Below, one piece after another: positions 30,358 through 40,935 of a DNA stretch of 64,000 bases (within the stretch, counting starts at the first letter, position 1; every line of letters starts with the position of its first letter). Position numbers and translations under genes: made by a program. The notes under the pieces were generated by a model. The model was not told where the DNA came from and did not search any database. It was given only the letters and a program-made list of their open reading frames with translations. Origin of the DNA: Karstenula rhodostoma CBS 690.94 (Eukaryota; Ascomycota; Dothideomycetes; Pleosporales; Didymosphaeriaceae); the NCBI GenBank assembly GCA_010093485.1, contig MU001501.1, positions 1,865,312 to 1,929,311 of the forward strand. Reading direction: 5' to 3'.

Positions 30358-31346
30358 CGTGGCAAGGGGAATCGGCCAGTTGATGACGGTTGGAGCCTTT
30401 TACAGAGTAGGAGATATACCAAGGCGCTTTGTATCCTCTTCAGAATCATGGTGGTTAGTAAGGGAATCGAAATATACGCGAGATAACTCGATTTCACTGG
30501 AGGCCCGAACGGTTGTGGACCGAAGATGGATGCTAGCCGTGCAACTGCGGTCGCGCCACCAAGTCCGAACGATAACGATTTATGGTACAATGTCAGGGAA
30601 GCGCCCCTTGAAACCTTTTGCCATCTTGTCTTTTTCATTTATGTCTTATGAGGATTGCGAATCGGTCGCCCCATGTATCCAAGAGCAGCCAAAGTCTCCT
30701 TTCTCGCCCAAGTCTTCGCGTGTGGAATTCAAACTTGTCGCCATACCTGCGCGTAGTGCTTCCACCGGCTTCGGTGGCAATATTTGTAAGAATGCGCCGT
30801 CTTACACTTCTATTCACGAAACAGTCGATCGCTAGCCTCGAAGATACCTCTTTGCGATCCGATAATCAACGGCGATGGGAGACCGCCACAACTCACTCCC
30901 ATGTCGGTGATGAAGATGGGGGTTTTCACGATGAGTTCAACTTATAATTGTGCTTTTACCATCGTGCATCGCACAAGCTCTGACGCAACGTCTACGACCA
31001 CCGTAGCCGTTTTGTGTATTTAGTAGCATAGCTGCTAATCAAACCACTATTTACGATCGGAGAGTGTCTTATCGGTCCTTTGAGGGGGCGCAACAGGCCC
31101 GTGAGCGATAACATTTCCACCTGATATACCAGGAGTTCTTTTACGATCAAAGCTAGATGTGAGGTTTGGAGAATCCTCCCCGGCTAGATTGATTATATCC
31201 TATCGCGACTTTTGGGATTACTACAGCCTTGGAGTGGGTTCGTTAGGCATCAGCGTGCTGGATTCTTTGTATTATGCTATGCTTCTGAGTGTAAATTCCA
31301 GGCCCACCAACATTGTCCTAGTGCCCTTGCAAAATTGACCACTCGC
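30358..31346. other. Intergenic with repeat copy B
   Basis: This holds the dispersed repeat copy at 30492-30683. Frames through it (30359-30835) show no family motif. The remainder, to 31346, is unassigned. Confidence 0.5.
30492..30683 (+). repeat. Dispersed repeat copy B, uninterrupted
   Basis: This is the same element as at 26962-27282 and in the same orientation, without the 105-bp insertion. Differences between the copies include both C/T and G/A changes, consistent with old divergence or mild RIP. The true ends of the element cannot be set from two copies. Confidence 0.7.
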
Positions 31347-33347
31347 TCAAAACTCGTCTACCCAAGCTTTCATTTGGCTGATAGCTGCTGCTTGTGCCGC
31401 TGCAACAGGGGGGTAGACGTTATTGGTTAGGATGAGATCGTTGCAATGCCTCGAGCCGGCGATAAGGATAGCGGGCGTCTCCTCAGTTCCGTTGAACTGT
31501 CCACCGGGTCTGAATTCTGAAGCAACCGACCCTGAACGCCAGGGGTCAAACTCCCCATTCACATACAACAAACGTGGGGCATCCGTGTTGAACCATCCGT
31601 CTGTACGTTTGTTGACATAGTCTTCACGGACACCCAGCGCACTGCGGAAGGTATTATTTCCCTCAGTTGGGAAATACAGGGAGCATTGCCGCTGATAGTA
31701 CTCGGCTGTCGCCAGCCGACTCATAACCGTCGGGATACCCTCAGGTGCGCCGCTATGAACCCTCGTGTCAGACTTGCGAACGACAGATAATGACGGACAT
31801 CCACTTACCCTTGCCAGTAGAATAGAGGCTCGTTGCACGTCATCCAGATCCATGGCCGGTCTGCGGCATTATCAGGCGTCCAGTCGTTGAATATCTCCCA
31901 CGAGCTGTTGTAGCTGTCGAAACACTGCACGTTGAGCTCCCCGGACCAGTCGTCGTATCCGTATGACTCACAATCTAGGTTTTAATTGTCAGTATTCGCA
32001 GATAGTCACCACGTAGTTGGGAAATGTGAGGAGCGTCTGAGCTTACATCCGGGCAGGTAATTGGTCGTGAACCAAGCCGCAAAATTCGGCAATGCCTTGC
32101 TCAGACCAACGCCCTTGTCACTATGCCCAGTCGTGTAATTATTACTAGAATTACCATTGACGCCTTCGATTGCGTCGCACATCTGGTAGAATTGAGAATA
32201 ACCAGAGTAGAATTGAATGCTCTGCCACGCCCAGATAGGGGACGAGATAGCGACGGCAGCATCATCATCGTGTTCGAGATCTTGTAGCAGGAACTGTTGC
32301 ATTAGTGCCGCTCTCTCCTCCTCCGTGCCGTTGGTGAAAATGGAATCGACATGATCAACTATCGCCTCATAGTCGAGGCTGCAGTTCTTGGGCATTCCCT
32401 AGTGGATTCGGTCAGCAACTGTGAGACAATTGTTCTGGTACTGCGCTTGAACACACCTGCTGAATTGGGTAGTAATACTGCCAATAGTCGTAGATAGCCT
32501 CTACAGGGGCACTGGTAGAGTGATATGCCCAGAAGGTCCCAGGAGAAAGCTGCGATATGGTGAATCTTCTTCATGGACCGATCGAAATCCTTCTTACCTT
32601 TTCGATCCAAGCTGCCAGAGAACCGGAATATGACCCGCCGACCCAGATCCATGGCTATCTCAAAGTCAAAGATCGTCCTTTGAACACGCAAGCTTGTCAT
32701 ACGTACCGCTTGATTAGCATGAGAGGAGTTAGTGGCGTCAAATGGAATGGGAGCGTGTCGTGCAAAGTTGACAAAGTCATCAACCGATTGTTGGAGGGTG
32801 AGATATTGTAAACAGGACGTAGTCTGGTTGTCGCACGGACTAGAAGCACCCCAGTATCGATCTATCTTGTTGGTCAGCAAGTAGCACCAGATATCAGGTT
32901 AGTATGGGATGCTTTACGTTCGATCAAGATGACAGCGCCATTGATAGCGGTGGCAAGAGCGCCTGTCAGAGTACGTGGTGTAAGATAACCAGTGTATCCT
33001 GCTGCTGCCGCTTCGCCAGGCGTGAATATCACTACCTGGTAGATCTGAATCAGCTTCCGTTTATTGATACAAGCACTGACCGATCATACTGGAGAACCGG
33101 GTCCACCCCAACTGGTAGCGTTATACCAGAATGATGTGGAAAAGGTGCCCTTCGATGGGTCGTTGTGATCGATCGGCTGTCGAAAGGTTCCATTGCCCAC
33201 AAGAGGGACGGCATCGTCAACCAATGTGCTTTCTTCGTCTGCAGTGAGACCCATGCGTGGGATTTGCCCCATAAGAGGAAGCATGCCATGGGCTACCTGG
33301 AGCAAGCTCAAGGCCGTGGCCACGAAATGAGGACTTGCGACTCTCAT
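31347..33347 (-). CDS. Secreted serine peptidase, family S28
   Basis: S28 peptidases (lysosomal Pro-X carboxypeptidase / DPP-II type) cleave after proline at protein ends. Eight exons join across seven introns of 47-72 nt: 33347-33090, 33035-32918, 32861-32707, 32654-32598, 32549-32457, 32398-32047, 31974-31809, 31761-31347. The total is 1614 nt, or 537 residues. An N-terminal signal peptide ends near VAHG. Splicing rebuilds VILIEHRYWGASSP (exon 2/3), QYLTLQQSVDDF, and PWIWVGGSYSG (exon 3/4), which carries the nucleophile Ser. The Asp lies in NGEFDPWRSG and the His in AGSRHCNDL, both in exon 8. Several N-x-S/T sites fit a secreted glycoprotein. Frame closure across all junctions supports the model. 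No defect was seen. Confidence 0.9.
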
Positions 33348-33438
33348 GATGACTTTCGCTGTTTACAATCACCGCTGAAACGGGCGTCAAGGGAACCCGA
33401 GAAAAGTAGATGTGTTGCACTGCTTCATGCCATGCAAG

Positions 33439-33446
33439 TATATAAT
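33439..33446 (-). promoter_or_regulatory. TATA-like box of the S28 peptidase gene
   Basis: A TATTATATA-like element on the minus strand lies about 95 bases upstream of the ATG at 33347. Confidence 0.45.
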
Positions 33447-33967
33447 ACTCCCCCACCCTTGTCCTCGCCTTTGATGTGCAATAGCTAAGCTGGGTTCCAG
33501 CACTTAGTGCAGAAGCTTGGAGTTGTTTGAGGTGCTTACCAAGAGTAAATTGCGTCGGCTTCTAGATCTTTGGTGGGACTGAAAACTGTGGCTTGCTCTC
33601 TAATCGCCCAATCACCACATAATAAGCGATTGAGTATATGCGATGAGAAGTAATGCCGATCGGCAGTTCGAAAAGTGCGGATAAGCATTTTATGGATCTG
33701 GCCATGGGCTTGCCTAGCGAAGGCTAGGGACGGATCTCGACTAGGCCGAAACGGTAAGGTGACTTGAGCTTGCTTGTCGAGCGGTTATCGTGAACGTTCG
33801 ACGTAACTGACCCCTCTTTAATACTTTATCATGGATAGATAATTGGATAAGGCCTCAAGAGATCGACTGAAGCTAGTAGGAAGAGTGAACTTGGTGGGCC
33901 TCTCTGTGTTGCACGCCCTAGATAACACCCCTGTCAGAAGCGATAACCGGCCTTACACCCTCCCATG

Positions 33968-34057
33968 AGGTTCGGGTGCATTGTGCGGCTGGAATTTTCT
34001 CCTTGTAAAAGACCTCAAAAAGGTCCGATCTCCCAACCACGGTATGCACCCGAACCT
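33968..34057. repeat. Inverted repeat, 14-bp perfect arms
   Basis: AGGTTCGGGTGCAT at 33968-33981 is perfectly complementary to ATGCACCCGAACCT at 34044-34057. The 62-base loop contains a smaller hairpin, GACCT-CAAAA-AGGTC. This could be a miniature element, a paired regulator site or a structured RNA. It stands in the promoter region of the SDR at 34.7 kb. Confidence 0.75.
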
Positions 34058-34715
34058 GCCAGGGGGGGGGGTGTATTACCTGATGCGGCTACTGCACTGT
34101 AATGCAGCTCTCTCCGATATATTCGGAAAACATGCCAACTGGCATGTCGTGCGAGTGTACTCTTCCGCAACAGTAAGCGAGTTGCAAGCCGACATTGAGT
34201 CCGCAATGCCCTATTACCGTAGCGACATGCACGTGGTCCAATATCCTGAGCCTATCGTAGCGTGCAATTTGATCGATGTCTACAGCTCTTGCAGAACATA
34301 TGTAGTGTCCCTACTGGAACCGGTTGATATACTATTGAAATCTTACAGGACTCCAATTCTCACAGACCTCATTTTTTGTTGGCTTTTCGTAAGATCGATC
34401 TCAGCATATGTAAGAAATTACAATTCGAGATATTTTACGAGACGACCCTGGGATTAGCCGTATATATCGCGGTCATAATTTTGCGCTGGCCTCTTCTTCC
34501 GGAGCCATCAGACAGGTGTTGCGTTTGTAGGCGTGCTACTCGGGATTGACGGCGAAGGTCCCTTTTAGGAAAGATCCGTCTGTAGCTTATGCATGTTACG
34601 TCCGCGTGACGACCTTTATCAACAACACATCACGGTTTGTTTCGGAAGCCCTCTTGAATTATTTTTTCACGAACTACCCTTGCATAAAACCAAGCAGTCC
34701 ATCTCAAGCTGCAGA

Positions 34716-35630
34716 ATGGCCGATACAGATTGGGGATCCGGGGGAGCGCCGTCTTTCACCAAAATCCTATTCTCCGACGTGTACCCGGCCATCGACCCCA
34801 GCAATACTACTCTGCCGACCGGCTTCTCAGTATGTGTTATCGGTGCATCGCGGGGCATCGGAGCTGGTATAGCCACCAGTTACGCCAAAGCTGGCGCATC
34901 CCTCATCATCCTCGCCGGCCGGCGGACGAGCGGTCTGGAGGATGTATCGCAGCAGTGCAAGCAAGTTGGCAAAGTGAAAGACATGCAAGTACAGGTGGTA
35001 CGGTGTGACCTGACGATCCCATCCGAGGTCGAATCCATCGCGAACCAGACGCGTAAAATCTGCCCTGGCGGCCTCGACGTGCTGGCGCTTAATTCCGGGG
35101 TCACCGAGTTCGTGGCCAAAATCATCGATACGCCGACGGAGCAAATCCTCAACACGACGGCCGTTAACTACGTGGGGACTTTTCTCGTCGCCAAACACTT
35201 CGTGCCATTGCTGCTGGGCAAGGATAAGGGGGCGAAGATGTTCGCCGTCGTGGGCAGTATGGCCTCGCTGCTTGTGCGTGGCCCGATTGCGAATGCGCAG
35301 TACTGCGTCAGCAAGACGGCACAGTTGAGGTTGGTGGAGCTGCTACATGAGGAATGCCATGTTGCACAGGGACTGCACGTGTTCTGCGCCCATCCGGGGG
35401 CTGTCGCTAGTGAACAGAGTATTGCCAAGTCCCCAGAAGTGTTCAAGCCGTTCTTGACGGATAGTGCTGAACTTTGCGGGTCCTTTTTTGTGTGGCTGGC
35501 TGCACGAGGCGAGGATGTTTCATGGTTGAGTGGCAGGCTACTGAGTGCTACATGGGATGTGATTGAGCTTGCGAGGAGGAAGGATGAGATCATTGCGAAT
35601 GACATGCTGAAGTTGAAACTTGTATTGTGA
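34716..35630 (+). CDS. Short-chain dehydrogenase/reductase
   Basis: This is a single-exon SDR of 304 residues. The first methionine that leads directly into the fold is ATG 34716 (MADTDWGSGG); the longer open frame upstream is without family features. The cofactor motif is GASRGIGAGIA, followed by AGRR, which suggests NADP preference. A CDLT segment binds adenine. The usual NNAG is NSG here (LALNSGV). The catalytic Ser lies in VVGSMAS and the Tyr/Lys in YCVSK (YxxxK). C-terminal to this is the HPGAV loop. All catalytic residues are present. The nearest genes are the S28 peptidase and the FAD oxidase. No substrate can be deduced. Confidence 0.88.
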   Translation: MADTDWGSGGAPSFTKILFSDVYPAIDPSNTTLPTGFSVCVIGASRGIGAGIATSYAKAGASLIILAGRRTSGLEDVSQQCKQVGKVKDMQVQVVRCDLTIPSEVESIANQTRKICPGGLDVLALNSGVTEFVAKIIDTPTEQILNTTAVNYVGTFLVAKHFVPLLLGKDKGAKMFAVVGSMASLLVRGPIANAQYCVSKTAQLRLVELLHEECHVAQGLHVFCAHPGAVASEQSIAKSPEVFKPFLTDSAELCGSFFVWLAARGEDVSWLSGRLLSATWDVIELARRKDEIIANDMLKLKLVL

Positions 35631-36044
35631 TGAGTGAAAAGATAACAGATCAAGGATACACGCTTCGTTGGGGGAAGCATCCGAACATATAATTTCATAA
35701 ATCCACTTTAATTGAGTCCGGCTTCGTCTGCCGAGTGTTCCTGGTTGAGGGTACTCGTATGAATCAACACAAACCCGCTCCGTCACAAGCCAGACTTTTA
35801 TAGGTTGCAAATTTAGATAAACTCATTAATGGGAAGTAAGGTTGATACCTAACAGCGGGAGCTCGATGGTCTAATACATACATCTAACCGATTAACAAGC
35901 AAAACATTGCACACAATTGAGGGTTTAGCCCTCCTAGAGATTGCTCCCGGTGTCTCCTAACGCCTGCACCCAGATTGGAAAGAAAGAGGAAAATTAGATG
36001 GCAACGTAGTCCAATAGCGTACAATACTATAATGCAGTAAGAAA
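35631..36044. other. Intergenic, convergent 3' flanks
   Basis: About 0.4 kb between the SDR stop and the end of the FAD oxidase gene. Nothing was recognised. Confidence 0.5.
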
Positions 36045-37861
36045 TCAATCAAGTTTGAAGCCACCCGGCAGCAACTTCTGAAAAACGTGTTTAGGGTCTG
36101 TCAAGTTGTTAGCTGAAAGCAAAGGCAGGCATTGAAGGGGAAATGTCATGATCAGAGCTTGTCATAGTTACACATACCATAGCGGTCACGGATCTGCTTC
36201 AGTTTCTTCAATGAACTGCCGTTCTTGCCATACGTCTTGAAAGGTTTCTCGCTAATGTCCGCGTCGTTGATATAGACTACCGGGTAGTACAGTCCCTTGG
36301 TCTTGCTCTTCTTCACGAGAGTATCGAGGAAATAATGGGTGTACTTGTAGACCAACGCGTCGTCCTCCTCGCGGTCCCAAGCAGATCCAAGCAGATTCAC
36401 TACAAGACAAGAAAAGGATTGGTTAGCAGGCACAAAGTGACCATTCATCGAGGTAGAATCTTACTGAGAATGCCTTGATTTCCTGGTTCGAAATCCATGG
36501 CGTCTCCACCGCTTGCTCGAGCCGTCTCGAGGAAGCGCTTGCTAAGGAGTTGGGGGCTCATGGTAAGGGTGAGGTTCTGGACATTTGCCAGCTCAGGCGT
36601 CTCTTTCAGGGTCTCCCAGAAAGTCTCGTTGGTCAGGCGAACAGATTGTGGACCGGCCTTGGTCCCGATGGCCATGAAGAGTTGTCTGCGTAGAGAGGAA
36701 TGATTTTAGCAACCGGGAATACATGTAGCACGAGTGAATTTACCTTTGGTTACGATCACCGGTGGCGATTGTCGCTCCCAACGCCGACGCCAGTGTATCG
36801 TGAATTCCATTTGTTGTCGTGAGGGTAGGGATTCGAGAAAAGTTCGCAAACGCAGCAGGGTTAGCATCCGATCCAACACGGTATCCAATAACCAAAGGAT
36901 TGATAGCTCCCGTAGCGGGAATAACCTGGATGGATGGAGTTATGGCCGAATCGATATCGTCGGAGCCGCCGCCAATAACCGAGTAACTCGCTGCAGCGTC
37001 CATGATTTCGGAAAGATGTCGACCCTCATACGACGACTGTCCTCCATATATTTGACCCAAGGGGAACGTTTTCAGATCCCACCGAGTGACAATACCAAAA
37101 TTGCTCGACCCGCCCTTCAAGGCCCAGAAAAGATCCGAGTTCTTGTGGGCATTGGCGTTTACAATAGTGCTATTCGCCAGCACAATCTCGACGTTGGCGA
37201 TGTTGTTGCTAGCCCAGCCATATCGGGACCCGAAAAAGCTAATGCCACCACCAAGGAGCAAGCCAGAAACACCAACCGGCGCGAAACGACCGCCAACCAC
37301 GCCAAGACCAAGGGAATTGATCCAGCGATAAACCTCCAGCCATCTCAGCCCCGGCCCGATTTGGGCAACAGTGCGATCCTGGGTAAGCTGCATCGCGTTA
37401 AGGTTGGTCAGGGAAAATAGAACACCATTGTCGATATTCGCTGCACCAGGGACGGGCATGTGACCTCCGCCACGAACGGCGAACTTGGTGTTGTACTTAA
37501 CAACGATGGCTAAGCCGCCGGAGACGTCCTCTTTGTTGGCAGGCTCAAACACGCAGCTAGGCCAGAGCTGGGCGGCTTTAGACCAGTTTTCTAAATAAAT
37601 CCGTCAATATATGTCATGGTGTAGTAGTTGCGAAGATTACTGACCCTCTGAGACCGTTTCTTATTGCTGGTTTCCCTGTAGTGCAACTTTGCGACCATAT
37701 TTCTGCTTGAGTGTCTGGCAGGTCTTAACAACGGCCGGGTTTGGCTTGGTCAAAGACAAGGAAGTATCATTGGAATTCGCTCTCTCTATCGCCAGAGCAG
37801 AAGCCCCTGGGGTGAAACTAGCAAGGAAGCAGATACTGTTGACCAGTGATCGTCGAACCAT
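36045..37861 (-). pseudogene. Berberine-bridge-type FAD oxidase with one in-frame TAA
   Basis: Five exons (37861-37645, 37590-36744, 36685-36465, 36399-36178, 36097-36045) with introns of 54, 58, 65 and 80 nt total 1560 nt (519 residues). A signal peptide (SLVNSICFLASFTPGASA) leads. The PCMH-type FAD domain has RGGGHMPVPGAANIDNGV with the flavin-linking His, GVSGLLLGGGISF and ALKGGSSNFGIVTRWDL. The C-terminal BBE region is rebuilt by splicing as QIRDRYDPKHVFQKLLPGGFKLD. Exon 1 contains TAA (37663-37661) between GNQQ and ETVSEENWSKAAQLWP, where homologues read through. All else, including every splice site, is intact. Either a recent nonsense mutation has killed the gene or the base is a sequencing error. 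No alternative intron that avoids the TAA is convincing. A CDS is otherwise a fair description. Confidence 0.8.
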
Positions 37862-37962
37862 GATGTTACAAAGATAGTAGTTCTCGCCAAAAATAGGGAA
37901 AAGACTTCTGAGAGCAGAGGGTCTTCAGAAAGCCCAGAAGGATACTCAGTGTATACAGGTGA

Positions 37963-37968
37963 TTTATA
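37963..37968 (-). promoter_or_regulatory. TATA box of the FAD oxidase gene
   Basis: TATAAA on the minus strand lies about 102 bases upstream of the ATG at 37861. Confidence 0.45.
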
Positions 37969-38109
37969 TTCAGGATAAAGCACGATGAGATCCGACTTTA
38001 TAACAAACCGGCGCTGGCTCTTACGAAATCATGAGGAGCGTGTCTCGCCGTGTTATCAACGAGGCAGACGACATGTTCGCCTAGGATCTGTCCATGATAC
38101 AGTCATGAC

Positions 38110-38197
38110 CACGATAGCGAAGCCTCAATCCCACGACAGCGACGCCTCAATCCCACGACAAAGACGCCTCAATCTCACAATAGAGACGCCTCAATTC
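38110..38197 (+). repeat. Tandem repeat, 22-bp unit, four copies
   Basis: Four adjacent units begin CACGA or CACAA and contain GACGCCTCAATC (GAAGCCTCAATC in the first). Copies differ mostly by C/T and G/A exchanges. The function is unknown. Confidence 0.85.
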
Positions 38198-40712
38198 CTA
38201 CACGAATCCTTTTCGAATCCTTCTCGTTGATGGTGGCAATTGCACAGACAAATACATTTCAAGTGAAACATATGCCCTGGTCAGCTTACGAGGGCTGAAT
38301 AGTTCAGCTAGCTCGCCCAAAATGACACATAACAAGCTACAATATGCGGAAGGGGTTGAGAGCTAAGGTTGATGAGAAGCGGTTCGATAAGTGAGAGACC
38401 AGACTCGGGTTTCGAAGTATCATAGGTTACATGGGAACTGGGGCAGTTTTTGCCCCTAAAGCCGCCCCGAATGTTTTCAAAGCGCCGACCGTATAGCTGC
38501 ACACTTATCGGCAGCTGAAATATTCTCGATGGATTTGATTATGAGCGGATTCTTATTATTGACATGAATACAAGATGTTCGAAGAGACAATGGACACATA
38601 CCGTGATTCTTGGCATGGTTATTTCTCCAGGAAATGCGGCCCAGGCGATGAGCTGCTTAGATCTGCGGAATAGATCTGCTGTTTGTTGGGCCTGGTAATA
38701 CCGGCGATGCGGCTCGCACGTGGAGCGGCTCAAACCTGAACTTTGGGTCGGTAGCGATGGCGACGGCGTGTCTTGATGAGTGGCTTAGACAAGGGTGGGG
38801 GTGCAACTCAGCTGCAGTTACCGTCTTGAATCTAAATTTAGGAATCAATTTCCGTGGACATTTCAGATCAGATTGCTGACAAAAGATGACATGTGATTGT
38901 AAAATACCATTGGAAGGCCAACGCGCAGCGGTAAATGCCTCCTATGACTTTCAGGTTCGTAATGAGTTCTAAGAAGCGGGATCCATGTTCGATAATGGTC
39001 TGGAATCCGGGTTAGCGGGATGTCAGCATGCAGGCACGGACTGTACAAAGCTTTTCAATATGTAGCGTAAGTCATGCGCTCCTCATCCCTGGGTTTGCTG
39101 AAGAAAAAAAACAATATGGAAGGGGGGGCGGTCGAGAATCTCTAGAGATAATTACAACATATGTGTGACCGTCGTTAAACGAACTATCACATATCTCCGA
39201 CGGACTGTAGGAAGGCTGAATTTCACAGTTGTATTATGTCGAACCAGGGTTAGAGAGGGCACACACTCGAGACGAAATTGAATCGCTTATTAAGAACCGG
39301 AGTAGACCTAATTCGTCACTTTACTCATACAGATAGCAAAGCCAAGCTTTAACGAGAATACGGTTTAACCCTCTAGGTAGAGTACCGCTATCTCGCTATC
39401 TCACCTAAGGAATACTTAGTAATTATTAACTATAACGTGACTATTACAGTGGAATATAATTACTAAATATAATTCCAGGAATTAAATAAATATATATAAG
39501 AATATTTTCTAAAGAATTACTAATTTTTATACCTAAGTAAAAGGAGACTATATAGAGGAGTGGCTAAGAAAGTTATAGTATCTTAAGGGTTATCTTCTAA
39601 AGCTTTATCTCTTTAGCCTTATTATATATATAGTCCTTATACCCTAATAGAGTAGGTATAAAGATTATTTTATCTTTACTCGCTACTATATAGTCCTCTA
39701 GGTATTTCCTACCCTTACCCTTCTACTCCTTACCTATAGTAGTAAGGATAGTAGTTATAGCTCCTTATTCTTAACTCTTTACCTACTTAAATAAGACTAG
39801 GTATTACTTAAAAGTCTTAATTATTTCTAGTAGCGTGTACTATACTAAGTTAGTATTAATAATACTACCTAGTATTAGGTTAAGAGTATAGAGACCCTTA
39901 GTATTAAAATTCTAATTAATATAGTTAATATAGTAGATCTAGATAAGCTTAGACTAACTATATAAAATAATAGGGTTATAAAACTTTTCTAAGTTAAAGT
40001 TATTCTAAATAATCTTAGATAATTAATATCTAGAGCTAGAAATATTTACTAGCCTAGACTAGAATTTAGGCGTTAATAATTTAATTAAGACGTCCTTAAG
40101 TAACTAGAATAGTAGGAAGTAGCTAAAGTAGTTTATAGTAAATTATATCTCGAATTTATTCTTACTTACCTTATATATTAGAATAATTATAATATTAGTA
40201 TTATAGATAAGAATATTAAGCTAGTTTAACTTCTCTAGAAAAAATATAGTATAAGAGTATATAGATTTATAGCTAGTAATATTAAGTTTAATAAGTTTAA
40301 TATAGCTAAACTTAAGGTATAACTTATATACTTCCTTACCTTTCTTAATATTATAGATAGCCAGGAATACCTTAGTACCTATAATAGTAAGAGCGCGGCC
40401 CGTTTTAATACTAATACCTAATAAGGTACTAGTTATAAGGAAAACTTTATTATTTAAAATACCCTTAAGACCCTTATTTTTAATAATCTAGAGGGTAGTA
40501 GAATAAGTATTACTAGAACTATTTACTTTAGTATAGGCCTATATATATAGGTCTCCTTACTTTAGGGCCCTAAGTAGGAAAATAATAGCCCGTATATTTA
40601 CTAAAGTAAAAAAATACCTAGGCCTAAATTAAAAAAAAAAATTTTAGTTACTAAAATATACTAAGATCTTATATAATACCTAGACCCTAAAGTAAAAAAA
40701 TTTAATAATAAG

Positions 40713-40935
40713 NNNNNNNNNNNNNNNNNNNNNNNNNNNNNNNNNNNNNNNNNNNNNNNNNNNNNNNNNNNNNNNNNNNNNNNNNNNNNNNNNNNNNNNN
40801 NNNNNNNNNNNNNNNNNNNNNNNNNNNNNNNNNNNNNNNNNNNNNNNNNNNNNNNNNNNNNNNNNNNNNNNNNNNNNNNNNNNNNNNNNNNNNNNNNNNN
40901 NNNNNNNNNNNNNNNNNNNNNNNNNNNNNNNNNNN
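40713..40935. other. Assembly gap (223 N), flanked by a direct repeat
   Basis: The sequence just before the gap (TTACTAAAATATACTAAGAT and onward, starting near 40647) recurs immediately after it at 40936 with very few differences over about 45 bases. The gap therefore sits inside or between repeat copies, and its real size is uncertain. Confidence 0.95.

Larger units (their letters stand above)
33348..34715. other. Intergenic between divergent genes, 1.4 kb
   Basis: This holds the TATA element of the S28 gene and a 14-bp inverted repeat (both listed). A run of nine G lies near 34064. An open frame at 33981-34457 starts at a non-ATG codon and shows no motif. Confidence 0.5.
37862..39379. other. 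Upstream flank of the FAD oxidase and transition to the AT-rich island
   Basis: This holds the TATA element, the 22-bp tandem repeat at 38110-38197, and then about 1.1 kb without a recognisable gene. Composition changes abruptly around 39.35-39.48 kb. Confidence 0.5.

Noticed and set aside
33981..34457. 158-codon open frame on the plus strand
   Set aside because: It starts at a non-ATG codon, runs through a run of nine G and the inverted repeat, and shows no domain or codon pattern.
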